This document shows positions 37,846-46,348 of a stretch of 64,000 bases of DNA, piece by piece (the first letter of the stretch is position 1; each line of letters starts with the position of its first letter). The DNA lies in assembly GCA_020639235.1 (NCBI GenBank), contig JACKHC010000001.1:1302001-1366000 (forward strand), read 5' to 3'. The stretch comes from Phycisphaeraceae bacterium. GTDB lineage: Bacteria; Planctomycetota; Phycisphaerae; Phycisphaerales; UBA1924. Below the pieces are notes generated by a model. The model was not told the DNA's origin and did not search any database. It saw only the letters and a program-made list of their open reading frames with translations. The translations under genes and the position numbers were made by a program.

Positions 37846-38145
37846 TCACCCTTCGAGATCGAGGCGGTTGCGATCCATGGGGTGCAGGGCGCGGCCGAGG
37901 GGGCCGTAGATGTTGTGTTCGGTCTGATCCTCGCGGGACTCCTCGGAGTCCGTCTCGCGGACGGGGCGGGCGTGCTCGACCTCCTGTGATTCTTCGGCGG
38001 CGTGGATCTGGGCCTTGTCGGCCTCGCGCCGGACGGCTTCGAAGTCGTCGCCCTTGCGGAGTTCTTCGCGCTTCTTGCGGGCGGTGCGCTCGTTGGGGTT
38101 CGCGCCGCCGGGCCCTGTCGGGATGATGCCGCCGATGAACGCCAT
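37846..38145 (-). CDS. Small hypothetical protein
   Basis: The 99-residue, highly charged protein has no recognised family. It has a short hydrophobic N terminus (MAFIGGIIPTGPGG), then Arg/Glu/Asp-rich probably helical or disordered sequence (ERTARKKREEL; DKAQIHAAEES). There is no signal peptide. Its codon use matches the neighbours, and it is convergent with pgl, beginning where pgl ends. It is probably real, but evidence is limited to its frame and composition. Confidence 0.55.
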   Translation of the reverse strand: MAFIGGIIPTGPGGANPNERTARKKREELRKGDDFEAVRREADKAQIHAAEESQEVEHARPVRETDSEESREDQTEHNIYGPLGRALHPMDRNRLDLEG

Positions 38146-38233
38146 GTGGCGTATATCGACTCTGCGCGGCGGTGCTCTCCACCCCGATCTCCAACGCCCG
38201 AGAACCCGGAACGGGTCGTGCGGGATTCGCGGA

Positions 38234-38770
38234 TCAGCCGCCCTGAACGCGCGATATCAGCGCCTGGAGGAGCGAGACGGCGCGTGCTGCGGCGGGCTCG
38301 CCATCGGCGCATGCGATGGCCCGGTGCGCCTTATCGATGACGCGGGCGGGGTCGGGGTTGTCGCGGCGGCTGGAGAGGTCGGTGAGGTTGTCGTAGCAGT
38401 CGGCGAGTTTGATGAGTTTGGTGCGCCAGCACGCGGCGCGGATGGCCTCGTCGTAGGCGCTTTCGCGCTCGTTTTCCGGGAGGCGCATGTCCTTGGTGAG
38501 GGCGGCCACGACGCGTGCGGCTTCGGCGCCGGCGCATTCGGCGACATCATCGAAATCGCTCGGCGTGTCCTCGATGACATCGTGTAGCAGGGCCGCGGCG
38601 AGGGTGATGTCGTCGTCGCAGGCGAAGAGGTCGCGAACGATCATCATCACGCGGAACGGGTGGGCCGCGTAGGGCGTGACGCCGTCCTTGCGGACCTGGC
38701 CGGCGTGCATCCGTGCGGAGAGCCCGGCGGCGGCGTGCCAGAGGCCGAGGTTGGTGCGGGGTGTGCTCAC
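38234..38770 (-). CDS. HD-domain (RelA/SpoT-type) phosphohydrolase
   Basis: The 178-residue protein consists of one HD domain: histidine in YAAHPFRV, LLHDVIEDT (the HD pair), and IKLADCYDNLTDL with the last Asp. This is the layout of the SpoT/MESH1 hydrolase domain, which removes pyrophosphate from (p)ppGpp; no synthetase domain is present, so a small alarmone hydrolase or other nucleotide hydrolase is likely. GTG start, overlapping the ispF stop by 4 bp. Confidence 0.88.
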   Translation of the reverse strand: MSTPRTNLGLWHAAAGLSARMHAGQVRKDGVTPYAAHPFRVMMIVRDLFACDDDITLAAALLHDVIEDTPSDFDDVAECAGAEAARVVAALTKDMRLPENERESAYDEAIRAACWRTKLIKLADCYDNLTDLSSRRDNPDPARVIDKAHRAIACADGEPAAARAVSLLQALISRVQGG

Positions 38771-39318
38771 GAGAGCCCCTTGGCGAGCATGACGACGGCG
38801 TGGACCTCGATGGCGCGGCCTTCGCCGACGGCGTCGACCTTTTCGTGCGTTTTGCCTTTGAGGTTGATGCGCGTGGTGTCGGGTTGATCGAGCAGTTGCG
38901 CGAGGTTGGCGCGGATTTCTTCCTTGACGGGCGAAAGTTTGGGGCGCTCGAGGATGATCGTGCAGTCGCAGTTGCAGAAGAGCCAGCCCTGCTTGCGGGC
39001 ACGCTTGAGGGCCTCTGCGAGGAAATCGGCGGAGTCGCGTCCGGCGTTCTCGGGGGCGTTGTCGGGGAAGAGCTGGCCGATGTCGGGGGATCCGATCGCG
39101 CCGAGGATGGCGTCGGTGAGGGCGTGGAGGAGGGCGTCGCCGTCGGAATGGCCGATGGGGCCGGTGTCGGAGACGACCGGGATGCCGCCGAGGATCAAGG
39201 GCTGGCCCTTGCCCTTCGGGGGCAGGGGTTCGAGGCGATGGAGGTCGTAGCCGTGCCCGACGCGGAACTCGGGGAGCGGGGGGCCCTGAATGCTGGAGGG
39301 GTGGGGGTATCGGCTCAA
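38767..39318 (-). CDS. ispF: 2-C-methyl-D-erythritol 2,4-cyclodiphosphate synthase
   Basis: Non-mevalonate isoprenoid pathway enzyme making MEcPP. Conserved features: RVGHGYDLHRL (zinc Asp and His), GIPVVSDTGPIGHSDGDALLHAL, DIGQLFP, and the closing INLKGKTHEKVDAVGEG. The TTG at 39318 is chosen because GGAG lies 8 nt upstream, giving 183 residues with ~16 extra before the core. A longer frame to 39465 has no such support. It is coupled to the HD hydrolase gene. Confidence 0.92.
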   Translation of the reverse strand: MSRYPHPSSIQGPPLPEFRVGHGYDLHRLEPLPPKGKGQPLILGGIPVVSDTGPIGHSDGDALLHALTDAILGAIGSPDIGQLFPDNAPENAGRDSADFLAEALKRARKQGWLFCNCDCTIILERPKLSPVKEEIRANLAQLLDQPDTTRINLKGKTHEKVDAVGEGRAIEVHAVVMLAKGLS

Positions 39319-39474
39319 GATCGGCACTCCGTTCAGGTCTTGGGGGCGGACCGGTCGATGGAAGGAGCATCGGCGAACGCCGATGATCCGCTGCCCGTAC
39401 TCTTGCTGAGTCGGGCGGCATCTTAGACCCCCGACCTCTTTCCCGGGCTGCATGCCCGATCTCATGGAGCCGTC

Positions 39475-39882
39475 ATGCGTCGATCGATCACACTTCTGGG
39501 CATCCTCGCTGCCTCTTTCGCCCTTCCCGGGTGCCGATCGGAGGGCGGGATCGGGTATTCGGCCGACTCCTACACCTATGTCTCGCGGACCTGGGAGCCC
39601 AAGACGATCTCGGTGATCGATACGCGTACGGGCGAGACGATCTGGACGCTCGAGCTGCCGGTGGGCAAGCAGCTCAATCTGAAGTTCGTCACGGGGACGG
39701 GGCCCAACGAGTATTACCCCGACGAGATTCAGTGGAAGGTTGTCGATGCGGGCAACGGCGGGATCGCCAACGCGACGAATCGGCTGCCGTGCCCGCCGCG
39801 TGACGCGCGTCGGCTTGAGTGGGTTCGCCGGCCGGTGCCGGAGATGCCGGGGACAGAACTGACGGCGGAGCAGACGCAGTAA
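39475..39882 (+). CDS. Small predicted lipoprotein
   Basis: The 135-residue precursor has a signal peptide ending in FALPGC (lipobox L-P-G-C), so the mature protein is a lipid-anchored ~117 residues. The body (VSRTWEPKTISVIDTRTGE; TLELPVGKQLNLKF) is beta-rich and unlike any family I can name. GGAG is 5 nt before the ATG. The next gene is convergent. Confidence 0.8.
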   Translation: MRRSITLLGILAASFALPGCRSEGGIGYSADSYTYVSRTWEPKTISVIDTRTGETIWTLELPVGKQLNLKFVTGTGPNEYYPDEIQWKVVDAGNGGIANATNRLPCPPRDARRLEWVRRPVPEMPGTELTAEQTQ

Positions 39883-39888
39883 GTCGCG

Positions 39889-40872
39889 TCAGGCGCGGAC
39901 GCGCATCGACTCGACGACGCCGGGGATGAGATCGAGCAGATCGGTGGCGAGCATGCCTCCGGTGACGGTGCGCTGGCCGTGCGCTGCGCACCACGCGGCG
40001 GCGGCGCGGGCGTGGATGGTGACGCCGGCGCACGCGGCGTCGAGGAGTCCCAGGCCGCCCATGCCCTGGCTGGGGATCGAGCGTGAGCCGGCGACGAGGG
40101 GCGCGCGGTAGTGCTGGGCGAGGAGCCCGCCGATGATGCCGGCCAGGACATCGCCCGACCCGCCGGTCGCGAGCACGGGGTTGTCGCCCTCGTGCGACCA
40201 GAGTTGCTGGCCGTCGGAGACGAAGGTGCGTGCGCCCTTGAGGACGACGACGCATCCGAGCCGTCGGGCGAGTTCGGCTGCGGCGCTCTCGGGGTCGGCA
40301 CCGCAGTTGATGGCGATGTTGAGGGAGTCGGCCAGTCGGGCGTATTCGCCCGGGTGCGGCGTGAGGATGGCCTGTGCGCGAAAGTCGCGCCAGAGTTCGG
40401 GGACCTGCGCGAGGTTGTTGAGGGCGTCGGCGTCGATGACGACGGGAGTTTCTTCCTGCTGGACGGCGCGGAGGGACAGGGCCTGCTCGGCGTCGCCGAC
40501 ACCCAGGCCGGGGCCGACCACGAGTGCGCGCACATCTGGGAGCAGTCGGTCGAGCGTCTGCGCTGCGAGGTGCGCGATAATGCGCTGATCTTCGCCGGTC
40601 TTCAATGAGATTCCGGTGGCGCTGGGCGCGATGATGAGCCCGGCGTTGAGCACTGGTTCGGGCATGACGAGTTTGGCGAGCCCCGCGCCGGTGCGGAGTG
40701 CCGCGAGCGCCGCGAGGGCGGGGCCCCCGATCATTCGGACGCCGTCGTCGGGGTTGTGCTCGTTGTTTGCGTTGTGCGCGCAGCCGCCGACGATCGCGAC
40801 GGCGCCGAATGTGCCCTTGTGGCCCTTGGCGTCGCGGGCGGGCAGGCGGATCGCGTGATGTTCTGTGGTCAT
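39889..40872 (-). CDS. nnrD: ADP-dependent (S)-NAD(P)H-hydrate dehydratase
   Basis: Metabolite-repair enzyme that restores NAD(P)H from its hydrated form. The 327-residue ribokinase-like protein has RTGAGLAKLVMPEP, LVVGPGLGVGD, VIDADALNNLA, LTPHPGEYARL and the substrate/ATP signature ATGGSGDVLAGIIGGLLAQ. The epimerase half (NnrE) is not fused here. The start ATG overlaps the preceding stop (ATGA), so it is co-translated with the transglutaminase-like gene. Confidence 0.93.
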   Translation of the reverse strand: MTTEHHAIRLPARDAKGHKGTFGAVAIVGGCAHNANNEHNPDDGVRMIGGPALAALAALRTGAGLAKLVMPEPVLNAGLIIAPSATGISLKTGEDQRIIAHLAAQTLDRLLPDVRALVVGPGLGVGDAEQALSLRAVQQEETPVVIDADALNNLAQVPELWRDFRAQAILTPHPGEYARLADSLNIAINCGADPESAAAELARRLGCVVVLKGARTFVSDGQQLWSHEGDNPVLATGGSGDVLAGIIGGLLAQHYRAPLVAGSRSIPSQGMGGLGLLDAACAGVTIHARAAAAWCAAHGQRTVTGGMLATDLLDLIPGVVESMRVRA

Positions 40873-42350
40873 TCGACGCTTTCGACGTGAATCGACAGGT
40901 TGCCGAGGACGCGCGCGACGGCGACCATGGAGTTTATGGAGTCGTCGTCGGAGAGTGAGCTGGTTTCGAGTGCGATATGGAGCGCGTTCATGGGGTAGGC
41001 GGCGTCGAGGTCGATCCACTCGTTGACGCCGTGCTGATTCTCGATGAGCCCCTGCGTCCACATGTGGTAGCCGAAGACGCTCTCCTTGCCGAGGAACTCC
41101 GGGACGTAGACGATGCCGCTGACGACGCGGCTGGGGATTTTGTTGGCGCGGAGGAGCGCGGCGACGAGGATGGCGTGCTCGGAGCAATCGCCCTCGCGGG
41201 TGCGGCAGACCTCGCTGGCGGAGGCGAAACCGACATCGAGGGACTTGTCACTGATGTAGTTCGAGACGAAGCGGACGATGGCCTGGGCCTGCACGGGCGG
41301 CGCATCGGCGGCGCCCTCGACGGCTTGCGCGGCGATCTCCTGAATCATGGGGTCCCGCCAGTTCACGGCGGAAGTGGCTTCGAGGTAGTCGTCGGGGTTG
41401 ACCTCGGCGGACTCGACATCGACGGGGTCGTCGATGTTGACGGAAACGCGCGCGGCGTTTGCGTCGAGGCGCTGGACCCGTTGCGCGCCGCCTTCGACGA
41501 GATCGGGCAGGCCGTTCTTCTCGGTGCGCACGATGAATGATGCGCGGCGGGAGAGCATGTTGTCGTCGAGGTTGCGGTCGGCCTTGATGAGCGTGGAGGC
41601 CATCATCTCGGGGGCGTCGAACTCGGCGAGGGCGGTCTCCTTGTCGGATGCGAGGATGGTGACGCTCAGGCCTCCGAGATCGGTGACGGAGCGGACGAGG
41701 TTGCCGTCGAGATCAACGAACTCGGTCTGCGTGACGCCGGGCGTCGTGTCGAGCTCGATTCCCATTTCGATGGCGGGAACGGATTTGCCCATAGCGTGGA
41801 CGGTGGTTTGGTTGCCGACGGTCATGGTCATGGTGGTCGGCGTCAGGCCGGTGAGGGCGTCGACGGTTCGCACGACGATGGTCTTGGCGCCGGCCTCGAG
41901 GCGGGCGTGGACGTACTGATCGGCCTCGACGGGAGTGAGCCACTCGCCGGCGGGGAGGGGGGCGGTGCGCGAGAGTTCCTGGCCCGCGCTGCGCTCTTCG
42001 ATTCGCACTTCGGTTTCGGCGAACTCGTAAAGCGTTGAGCTCTGGGATGATCCCATCTGGGACTTGGCGATCATGCGGATGGGCTCGCCGGTGCGGGTTT
42101 CGAGGAACTCGCTCTGGAGGACAACGGCGACCGCGCCGGGGCCGCGTCCGATGCGGAGGTTCATCTCCATCGCGGTGTGGTAGCCCTCGGGAGTGACTTC
42201 GAGCCACTCTCGCATCCAGCCCATTTTCTTGCCGTCCATCTGCGTGACGTACCAACGCTCATATGGCTTCACTTCGGCGCGGGCTCTGGGGGCGAGCGCG
42301 TGGAAGATGATGGCGGTGAGCAGCGTGGCGAGAAGGGTTGTGTGTTTCAT
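40869..42350 (-). CDS. Secreted transglutaminase-like protein
   Basis: The 493-residue precursor has a signal peptide (cut near ARAEVKP) and a long N-terminal beta-rich region. The C-terminal transglutaminase-like core keeps a Cys-His-Asp triad: REGDCSEHAILVAALLR, GYHMWTQ and WIDLDAAYP. Such bacterial proteins are usually periplasmic Cys proteases or cross-linkers; the substrate is unknown. The start ATG is at 42350; earlier in-frame GTG/ATG codons overlap the divergent tatD promoter. Confidence 0.88.
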   Translation of the reverse strand: MKHTTLLATLLTAIIFHALAPRARAEVKPYERWYVTQMDGKKMGWMREWLEVTPEGYHTAMEMNLRIGRGPGAVAVVLQSEFLETRTGEPIRMIAKSQMGSSQSSTLYEFAETEVRIEERSAGQELSRTAPLPAGEWLTPVEADQYVHARLEAGAKTIVVRTVDALTGLTPTTMTMTVGNQTTVHAMGKSVPAIEMGIELDTTPGVTQTEFVDLDGNLVRSVTDLGGLSVTILASDKETALAEFDAPEMMASTLIKADRNLDDNMLSRRASFIVRTEKNGLPDLVEGGAQRVQRLDANAARVSVNIDDPVDVESAEVNPDDYLEATSAVNWRDPMIQEIAAQAVEGAADAPPVQAQAIVRFVSNYISDKSLDVGFASASEVCRTREGDCSEHAILVAALLRANKIPSRVVSGIVYVPEFLGKESVFGYHMWTQGLIENQHGVNEWIDLDAAYPMNALHIALETSSLSDDDSINSMVAVARVLGNLSIHVESVE

Positions 42351-42399
42351 TGATCTGCGACTCCACGGTCTTAGGGCGTCAAGCGCCGGTGACGAGCCA

Positions 42400-42405
42400 T
42401 ACACT
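42400..42405 (+). promoter_or_regulatory. Candidate -10 (TACACT) for tatD
   Basis: TACACT, 10 nt before the tatD ATG. If the hexamer is read as CACTAT the gap is 8. No Shine-Dalgarno is present, so the transcript is leaderless or nearly so. The same AT-rich patch also faces the divergent transglutaminase gene. Confidence 0.4.
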
Positions 42406-42415
42406 ATCGCCCCTG

Positions 42416-43210
42416 ATGATCGACACGCATTGCCATCTGACCTTCCCGGACTTTGCCGGTCGCCTGGACACGGTTCTTACCGATGCACGGGCGGCGGGTG
42501 TCACGGGGGCGATTACGATTTCGACCACGACGGTGGACTGCCTGGAGGCGCTGGCGATCGCGCGGGGGCATGATCGGGTGTGGTGCAGCGCTGGGGTGCA
42601 TCCGCTCTACTCTCATAAGGGGCCGCACCGGTGGGAGAGTCTCCGGGTGGCGGGGGTGGACCCGAAGTGCGTGGCGTGGGGGGAGCTGGGGTTGGACAAC
42701 CACTACACGGGGGCGCACCGGGATACGCAGCATGCGGTGCTGGCGGATCAGCTCGCGTTTCTGGAGGCGCTGGCGGCGGAGGACCCCGGGCGGCTCGACA
42801 AGCCGATTGTGCTGCACTGCCGGGAGGCGTTCGAGGAACTGATCCCGATTCTCGAGCGGACCTCGTTCGCGCCGGAGCGGTTCGTGTTCCATTGCTTTAC
42901 GGGTTCGCCCGAGGATATGCGGCGGATCAACGACTTCGGGGCGTTTGTGTCGTTCACGGGAGTGGTGACATACAAAAACGCGCCGGAGGTGGCGGAGGCG
43001 GCGAAGCTGACGCCGATCGAGCGGGTCATGGTGGAGACGGATGCGCCGTTCCTGACGCCCGCGCCGCACCGGGGGGAGAGGCCGTGCGAGCCGCGGCATT
43101 CGCGGGTGACGGCGGAGTTTCTTGCGGGCCTGCGCGGGATGGCGTGGGACGAGTTCCACGCGCAGATCAACCGGAATACCCGGGCGTTCTTCGGCATCGA
43201 CGCGGAATAG
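42416..43210 (+). CDS. tatD: TatD-family metal-dependent DNase/hydrolase
   Basis: A TIM-barrel hydrolase of the amidohydrolase superfamily. Metal ligands: HxH in MIDTHCHLTFPD, Glu in AWGELGLDN, His in VLHCREAFE and FHCFTG, Asp in ETDAPFLTP. 264 residues is the family norm. TatD proteins have 3'-exonuclease or D-tyrosyl/deacylase-like activities; a repair role is inferred. The glycosyltransferase gene follows 13 bp after the stop. Confidence 0.93.
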   Translation: MIDTHCHLTFPDFAGRLDTVLTDARAAGVTGAITISTTTVDCLEALAIARGHDRVWCSAGVHPLYSHKGPHRWESLRVAGVDPKCVAWGELGLDNHYTGAHRDTQHAVLADQLAFLEALAAEDPGRLDKPIVLHCREAFEELIPILERTSFAPERFVFHCFTGSPEDMRRINDFGAFVSFTGVVTYKNAPEVAEAAKLTPIERVMVETDAPFLTPAPHRGERPCEPRHSRVTAEFLAGLRGMAWDEFHAQINRNTRAFFGIDAE

Positions 43211-43211
43211 G

Positions 43212-43217
43212 TACGCT
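43212..43217 (+). promoter_or_regulatory. Candidate leaderless -10 (TACGCT) for the glycosyltransferase gene
   Basis: TACGCT is followed by the 6 nt AGGACC and then the ATG. AGG could also serve as a very short Shine-Dalgarno, so this case is ambiguous. Confidence 0.35.
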
Positions 43218-43223
43218 AGGACC

Positions 43224-43967
43224 ATGAGCCCGAGTCGCACGCTTGCGGTGATCGTGCCGGTGTACAACGAGGCGGCGCTGGTGGAGCGCGCGATCGAGTC
43301 TTTGCGGGATTGCCCCGCGCCTGCGGGGATCGAGCGCACGATCATTGCTGTGGACGACGGGTCGTCCGACGGGACTGGGGGCATTCTGGATCGGCTTGAT
43401 GCGGAGCATGAAGAACTGGTGGTGGTGCATCTGAAGCCGAACCGGGGGAAGGGTGCGGCGATTCGAGCGGGGATGGAGCGGGCCGGTCGGGTCGGCGAGC
43501 GCGGCGCGGACTTCGTGCTGATTCACGATGCGGACCTGGAGTACGACCCGGCGGACCACGCGCGGGTGCTCGAGCCGCTCCTGGACGGGCGGGCGGACGC
43601 GGTGCTGGGCACGCGGTTCCTGGGTCAGACGCACCGCGTGTTGTATTACTGGCACTCGATCGCGAATCGCGCGATCACGACGCTCTGCAACATGGTGACG
43701 AATCTGAACCTGTCGGATATCGAGTGCTGCACGAAGGCATTCACGCGTGAGGTGGCGGAACGGCTGGGGACCAAGGAAGACCGCTTCGGGATCGAGCCGG
43801 AGATGGTGGCGCGGTTGGCGCGGATGCGGGTTGATGGCAAACCGCTGCGCATCTTTGAGGTGCCGGTGTCGTACGCGGGGCGGACCTACGCCGAGGGCAA
43901 GAAGATTCGGGCGCGCGACGGCGTGCGTGCGGCGTGGTGCATCGTCCGTTACGGGTTGTTCGGGTAA
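43224..43967 (+). CDS. Family 2 glycosyltransferase
   Basis: The 247-residue GT-A enzyme, dolichol-phosphate mannosyltransferase-like. N-terminal LAVIVPVYNEAALVERAI, nucleotide-binding VDDGSSDGT, the DXD motif in IHDADLEYDPADH, and the acceptor segment LNLSDIECCTKAF with EPEMVARLA. No membrane-anchoring helices follow, so it is a soluble or peripheral enzyme, probably charging a lipid carrier for glycan assembly. The donor sugar is unknown. Confidence 0.91.
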   Translation: MSPSRTLAVIVPVYNEAALVERAIESLRDCPAPAGIERTIIAVDDGSSDGTGGILDRLDAEHEELVVVHLKPNRGKGAAIRAGMERAGRVGERGADFVLIHDADLEYDPADHARVLEPLLDGRADAVLGTRFLGQTHRVLYYWHSIANRAITTLCNMVTNLNLSDIECCTKAFTREVAERLGTKEDRFGIEPEMVARLARMRVDGKPLRIFEVPVSYAGRTYAEGKKIRARDGVRAAWCIVRYGLFG

Positions 43968-43977
43968 GGTCGAGCGC

Positions 43978-44598
43978 CTACTGGCACTGGCGTCCCCAGT
44001 TGCCGAGGATGATGTTGAGGTCGTCGACGTTCACGATGTTGTCGTGATTGACATCGCCCTCGAATCCGGGTGGGCAGTCCGGGCCGCCGCCGAGTTCGAT
44101 CTCCCATGATGCGAAGGATCCGGCGACGAGGAAGTCGTCGTCGTAGATGCGAAGCACCCATGCGCCGTGCGCGTTCTCGCCGATGTACTTGGCGTCGAGA
44201 CTGATGGTTGCGGTGTAGGTGCCGGAGGGGATGTTGTCGGTGCAGCAGATGGGGCCGGCGACGGCGGAGAGACTCGCGCCGGAGTCTGCGAAGGCGTAGT
44301 CGCCATCGAAGTCGGCGTCTTCGCCCGAGTTGAGATTGGAGACGAGGATCGTTTCGGAGCTGACGCCCGCGTGCTTGAGGGTGATGGTGAGGTCGGAGGA
44401 GTAGTTGTGCTGCAGGCCGCGGATGGTGACCTTGATGGAGGTGATGGGGAAGTTGTCCTGCACGGCGATGGGCGAGAGGAATCCGACGGCGTCGTTGTCG
44501 GGGATGTTGCCGGCGATATCGGTAGTGTAGGTGGTTGCGCCGGCGGTGGCGGCGAGAGAGAGGGCGAGAAGGGCGGCGGGCACGCGATCGGTGCGCAT
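43978..44598 (-). CDS. Secreted P-domain protein with dockerin-like tail
   Basis: The 206-residue precursor has a signal peptide (ending SLAATAGA) and a proprotein-convertase-like P domain (ISIKVTIRGLQHNYSSDLTI-type strand, then HGAWVLRIYDDDF). A Cys-framed dockerin-like half repeat follows: CPPGFEGDVNHDNIVNVDD, then LNIILGNWG and a terminal C-Q. The Asp/Asn spacing is that of a calcium-binding EF-hand loop. The P domain suggests extracellular binding rather than catalysis. It starts at the ATG at 44598; an upstream extension to 44739 crosses a terminator and is rejected. Confidence 0.85.
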   Translation of the reverse strand: MRTDRVPAALLALSLAATAGATTYTTDIAGNIPDNDAVGFLSPIAVQDNFPITSIKVTIRGLQHNYSSDLTITLKHAGVSSETILVSNLNSGEDADFDGDYAFADSGASLSAVAGPICCTDNIPSGTYTATISLDAKYIGENAHGAWVLRIYDDDFLVAGSFASWEIELGGGPDCPPGFEGDVNHDNIVNVDDLNIILGNWGRQCQ

Positions 44599-44690
44599 GG
44601 GGGCGGACTCCGGATACGGGGCGGGTGCAGCGGGTTGAGGGGCGGGGACCGGACCGACGAACCATACCCCGGACTGCGCGCGGCACAAGC

Positions 44691-44727
44691 GAAAAGAAAG
44701 ACCCGGCTCCATCGGAGGAGCCGGGTC
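44691..44727 (-). terminator. Intrinsic terminator after the PEP-CTERM-like gene
   Basis: On the minus strand an 11-bp perfect stem GACCCGGCTCC / GGAGCCGGGTC with a 6-nt loop is followed by TTTCTTTTC. It lies 29 nt past the stop of the 44757-45335 gene. Confidence 0.9.
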
Positions 44728-44756
44728 CAGAGGATTCACACGAGTTCGTGCCGCGA

Positions 44757-45335
44757 TTAGCGGCGGCGGCGGGCGGCGGCGATCAGGCCGACGCCGAAGA
44801 GCGACATGGCGCCGGGCACCGGGACGACGCGGTAGGTGCCGATGACGGATGCGTTCGGCAGGTCGGGCAGATTGTCGGCCTCGAACCAGAGATTGCCGGT
44901 GCGTCCGATGGGGTTGTTGGCGGTGTACGCGGCGTACGCTGCGGCGGTCAGGTTGTAGGTCGCGGCGCCGGTGAAGGCCTGCGAGCCGGCGGTGAAGCTG
45001 GAGGATGCGTCATTCGTCCAGCTGAAGAGATTCAGCCCGGGGTCGCTGGTGAAGTGGAAGAGCGATGGGGAGCCGTCGGTGGTCGTCCCGACCGGGCGGA
45101 TGTCGCCGCCGGGGACGAGCGTCGAGCCGGCGCTGCCGAGCGAGTTGGTGCCGAAGAAGTCTTCGAAGTAGACGCCGATATTGTCGGTGCCGGACACGGT
45201 CGCGGCCGAGAGCCCGGCGGTCGAAGTGATTGTGATCTGATTCGTCACAGACAGATCGACAAGGATCAGATCGTCCGCGGAAGCGGCGGTCGTCGCGCCG
45301 GCTACGGCGAGCATGGCGAAGATTGCCTTTTTCAT
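44757..45335 (-). CDS. Secreted protein with PEP-CTERM-like sorting tail (I)
   Basis: The 192-residue precursor has a signal peptide (AVAGATTAASA) and a Ser/Thr/Asn-rich beta body. Its C terminus, VPVPGAMSLFGVGLIAAARRRR split as VPVPGA + hydrophobic helix + RRRR, is the PEP-CTERM/exosortase-type anchor. The function of the body is unknown. GAGAGGAAG precedes the ATG. A 16-bp perfect palindrome lies 20 bp upstream of the start, and a strong terminator follows. Confidence 0.85.
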   Translation of the reverse strand: MKKAIFAMLAVAGATTAASADDLILVDLSVTNQITITSTAGLSAATVSGTDNIGVYFEDFFGTNSLGSAGSTLVPGGDIRPVGTTTDGSPSLFHFTSDPGLNLFSWTNDASSSFTAGSQAFTGAATYNLTAAAYAAYTANNPIGRTGNLWFEADNLPDLPNASVIGTYRVVPVPGAMSLFGVGLIAAARRRR

Positions 45336-45354
45336 GATGTTTCTTCCTCTCTGC

Positions 45355-45370
45355 ATTGGTGATCACCAAT
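45355..45370. promoter_or_regulatory. 16-bp perfect palindrome, candidate operator
   Basis: ATTGGTGATCACCAAT, 20 bp upstream of the 44757-45335 start codon on the minus strand, just before the Shine-Dalgarno. Symmetry and position fit a dimeric repressor site or a short 5'-leader stem. Confidence 0.5.
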
Positions 45371-45744
45371 TCCAAAAAACTCGACCGCGTGACGAGCGCA
45401 GTCAACAAAAGAGCCGGCCGGCTGTGGGGCCGTCGCCGAACCGATCCCGGAAGTGTTCTCGTCACGGGCGGAACGAAGTCGAACTCGACAACTCGGAGTT
45501 CCGGACTCGCCGCCGTTCTTCCGCCGGGCGGCGATCCGCATTTCGTGCCATTCACCAGTTTCGAAGCGGTGGACCCACCCTCCGCTCGTGACGTGTATTT
45601 CGAGGGTGCCCTCCATACAGCGGGCGTCAAGCACTAAGGGCGTCTTCTATCGGGTCTTTTCCGGAATCGGGCCGAATTGCGTGTGAAACTCCCAACACAC
45701 CCCGATCATCTCGGCGCGATGATCGGGGCGTGGTTGTCGGAAGT

Positions 45745-45750
45745 TACACT
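45745..45750 (+). promoter_or_regulatory. Candidate -10 (TACACT) for the sulfotransferase gene
   Basis: TACACT, 16 nt before the ATG at 45767. The predicted leader is only about 9 nt. Confidence 0.35.
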
Positions 45751-45766
45751 TGGTGTGAGATTGAGC

Positions 45767-46348
45767 ATGGACACTCGCCCCCCGGTGATCGTGGTTTCCG
45801 GCCTCCCCCGCTCGGGGACGAGTCTTGTCATGCAGATGCTGGAAGCGGGCGGGGTGGAGATCGTGACGGACGGCGAACGCACAGCGGACGACGACAACCC
45901 GCGCGGGTACTACGAGTTCGAGCGCGTCAAGAGTTTGCGTGGCGACAAGTCGTGGTTGGACGGGGCGCGGGGCAAGGCGGTGAAGGTGATCCACCTGCTC
46001 TTGATGGAACTGCCGACGGACCGGGAGTACCGGGTGCTGTTTCTGAAGCGGGACATCGGGGAGGTGTTGAAATCGCAGGCGAAGATGCTGGAGCGGAGCG
46101 GGAAGTCGGGGGCTGCGCTGCCGGCGGAGCGGCTCGCGGAGATCTACAGGGGGCAGCTGGCGGGCGTGATGGCGTGGCTCGGGGCGCGGGAGTACTTCAA
46201 GGTTCTGGAGTTGGAGCACGCGGACTTGCTTTCTTCGCCCGCTGAGAGCGCCGAGCGCATCGGCGCGTTTCTCGGTTTGCCGCTGGAAGTCGGGGCGATG
46301 GCGGGCGTTGTCGACCCGACGCTCTATCGGAATCGATCACGCGGATGA
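45767..46348 (+). CDS. Sulfotransferase-family protein
   Basis: The 193-residue P-loop protein has the PAPS-binding loop SGLPRSGTSLVMQM at its N terminus and a KVLELEHADLL segment matching the 3'-phosphate-binding helix region. The fold is trimmed relative to the usual ~270-300 residues. Transfer of sulfate from PAPS to an acceptor is the family activity; the acceptor is unknown. A longer frame to 45677 lacks a ribosome site. The 3' end overlaps the convergent AlkP gene by 12 bp. Confidence 0.82.
   Translation: MDTRPPVIVVSGLPRSGTSLVMQMLEAGGVEIVTDGERTADDDNPRGYYEFERVKSLRGDKSWLDGARGKAVKVIHLLLMELPTDREYRVLFLKRDIGEVLKSQAKMLERSGKSGAALPAERLAEIYRGQLAGVMAWLGAREYFKVLELEHADLLSSPAESAERIGAFLGLPLEVGAMAGVVDPTLYRNRSRG

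Larger units (their letters stand above)
45336..45766. other. Divergent intergenic region, 431 bp
   Basis: Separates the PEP-CTERM-like gene (minus) from the sulfotransferase gene (plus). It holds the 45355-45370 palindrome and a TACACT at 45745. A TTGACT on the minus strand, near 45401, could be a -35. I see no convincing gene: a 100-codon minus frame (45332-45634) has no Shine-Dalgarno and no recognisable motif. Confidence 0.6.

Noticed and set aside
45332..45634. A 100-codon minus-strand frame in the intergenic region upstream of the PEP-CTERM-like gene
   Set aside because: No ribosome site, no motif, and it would run over the palindrome and start region of a well-supported gene.
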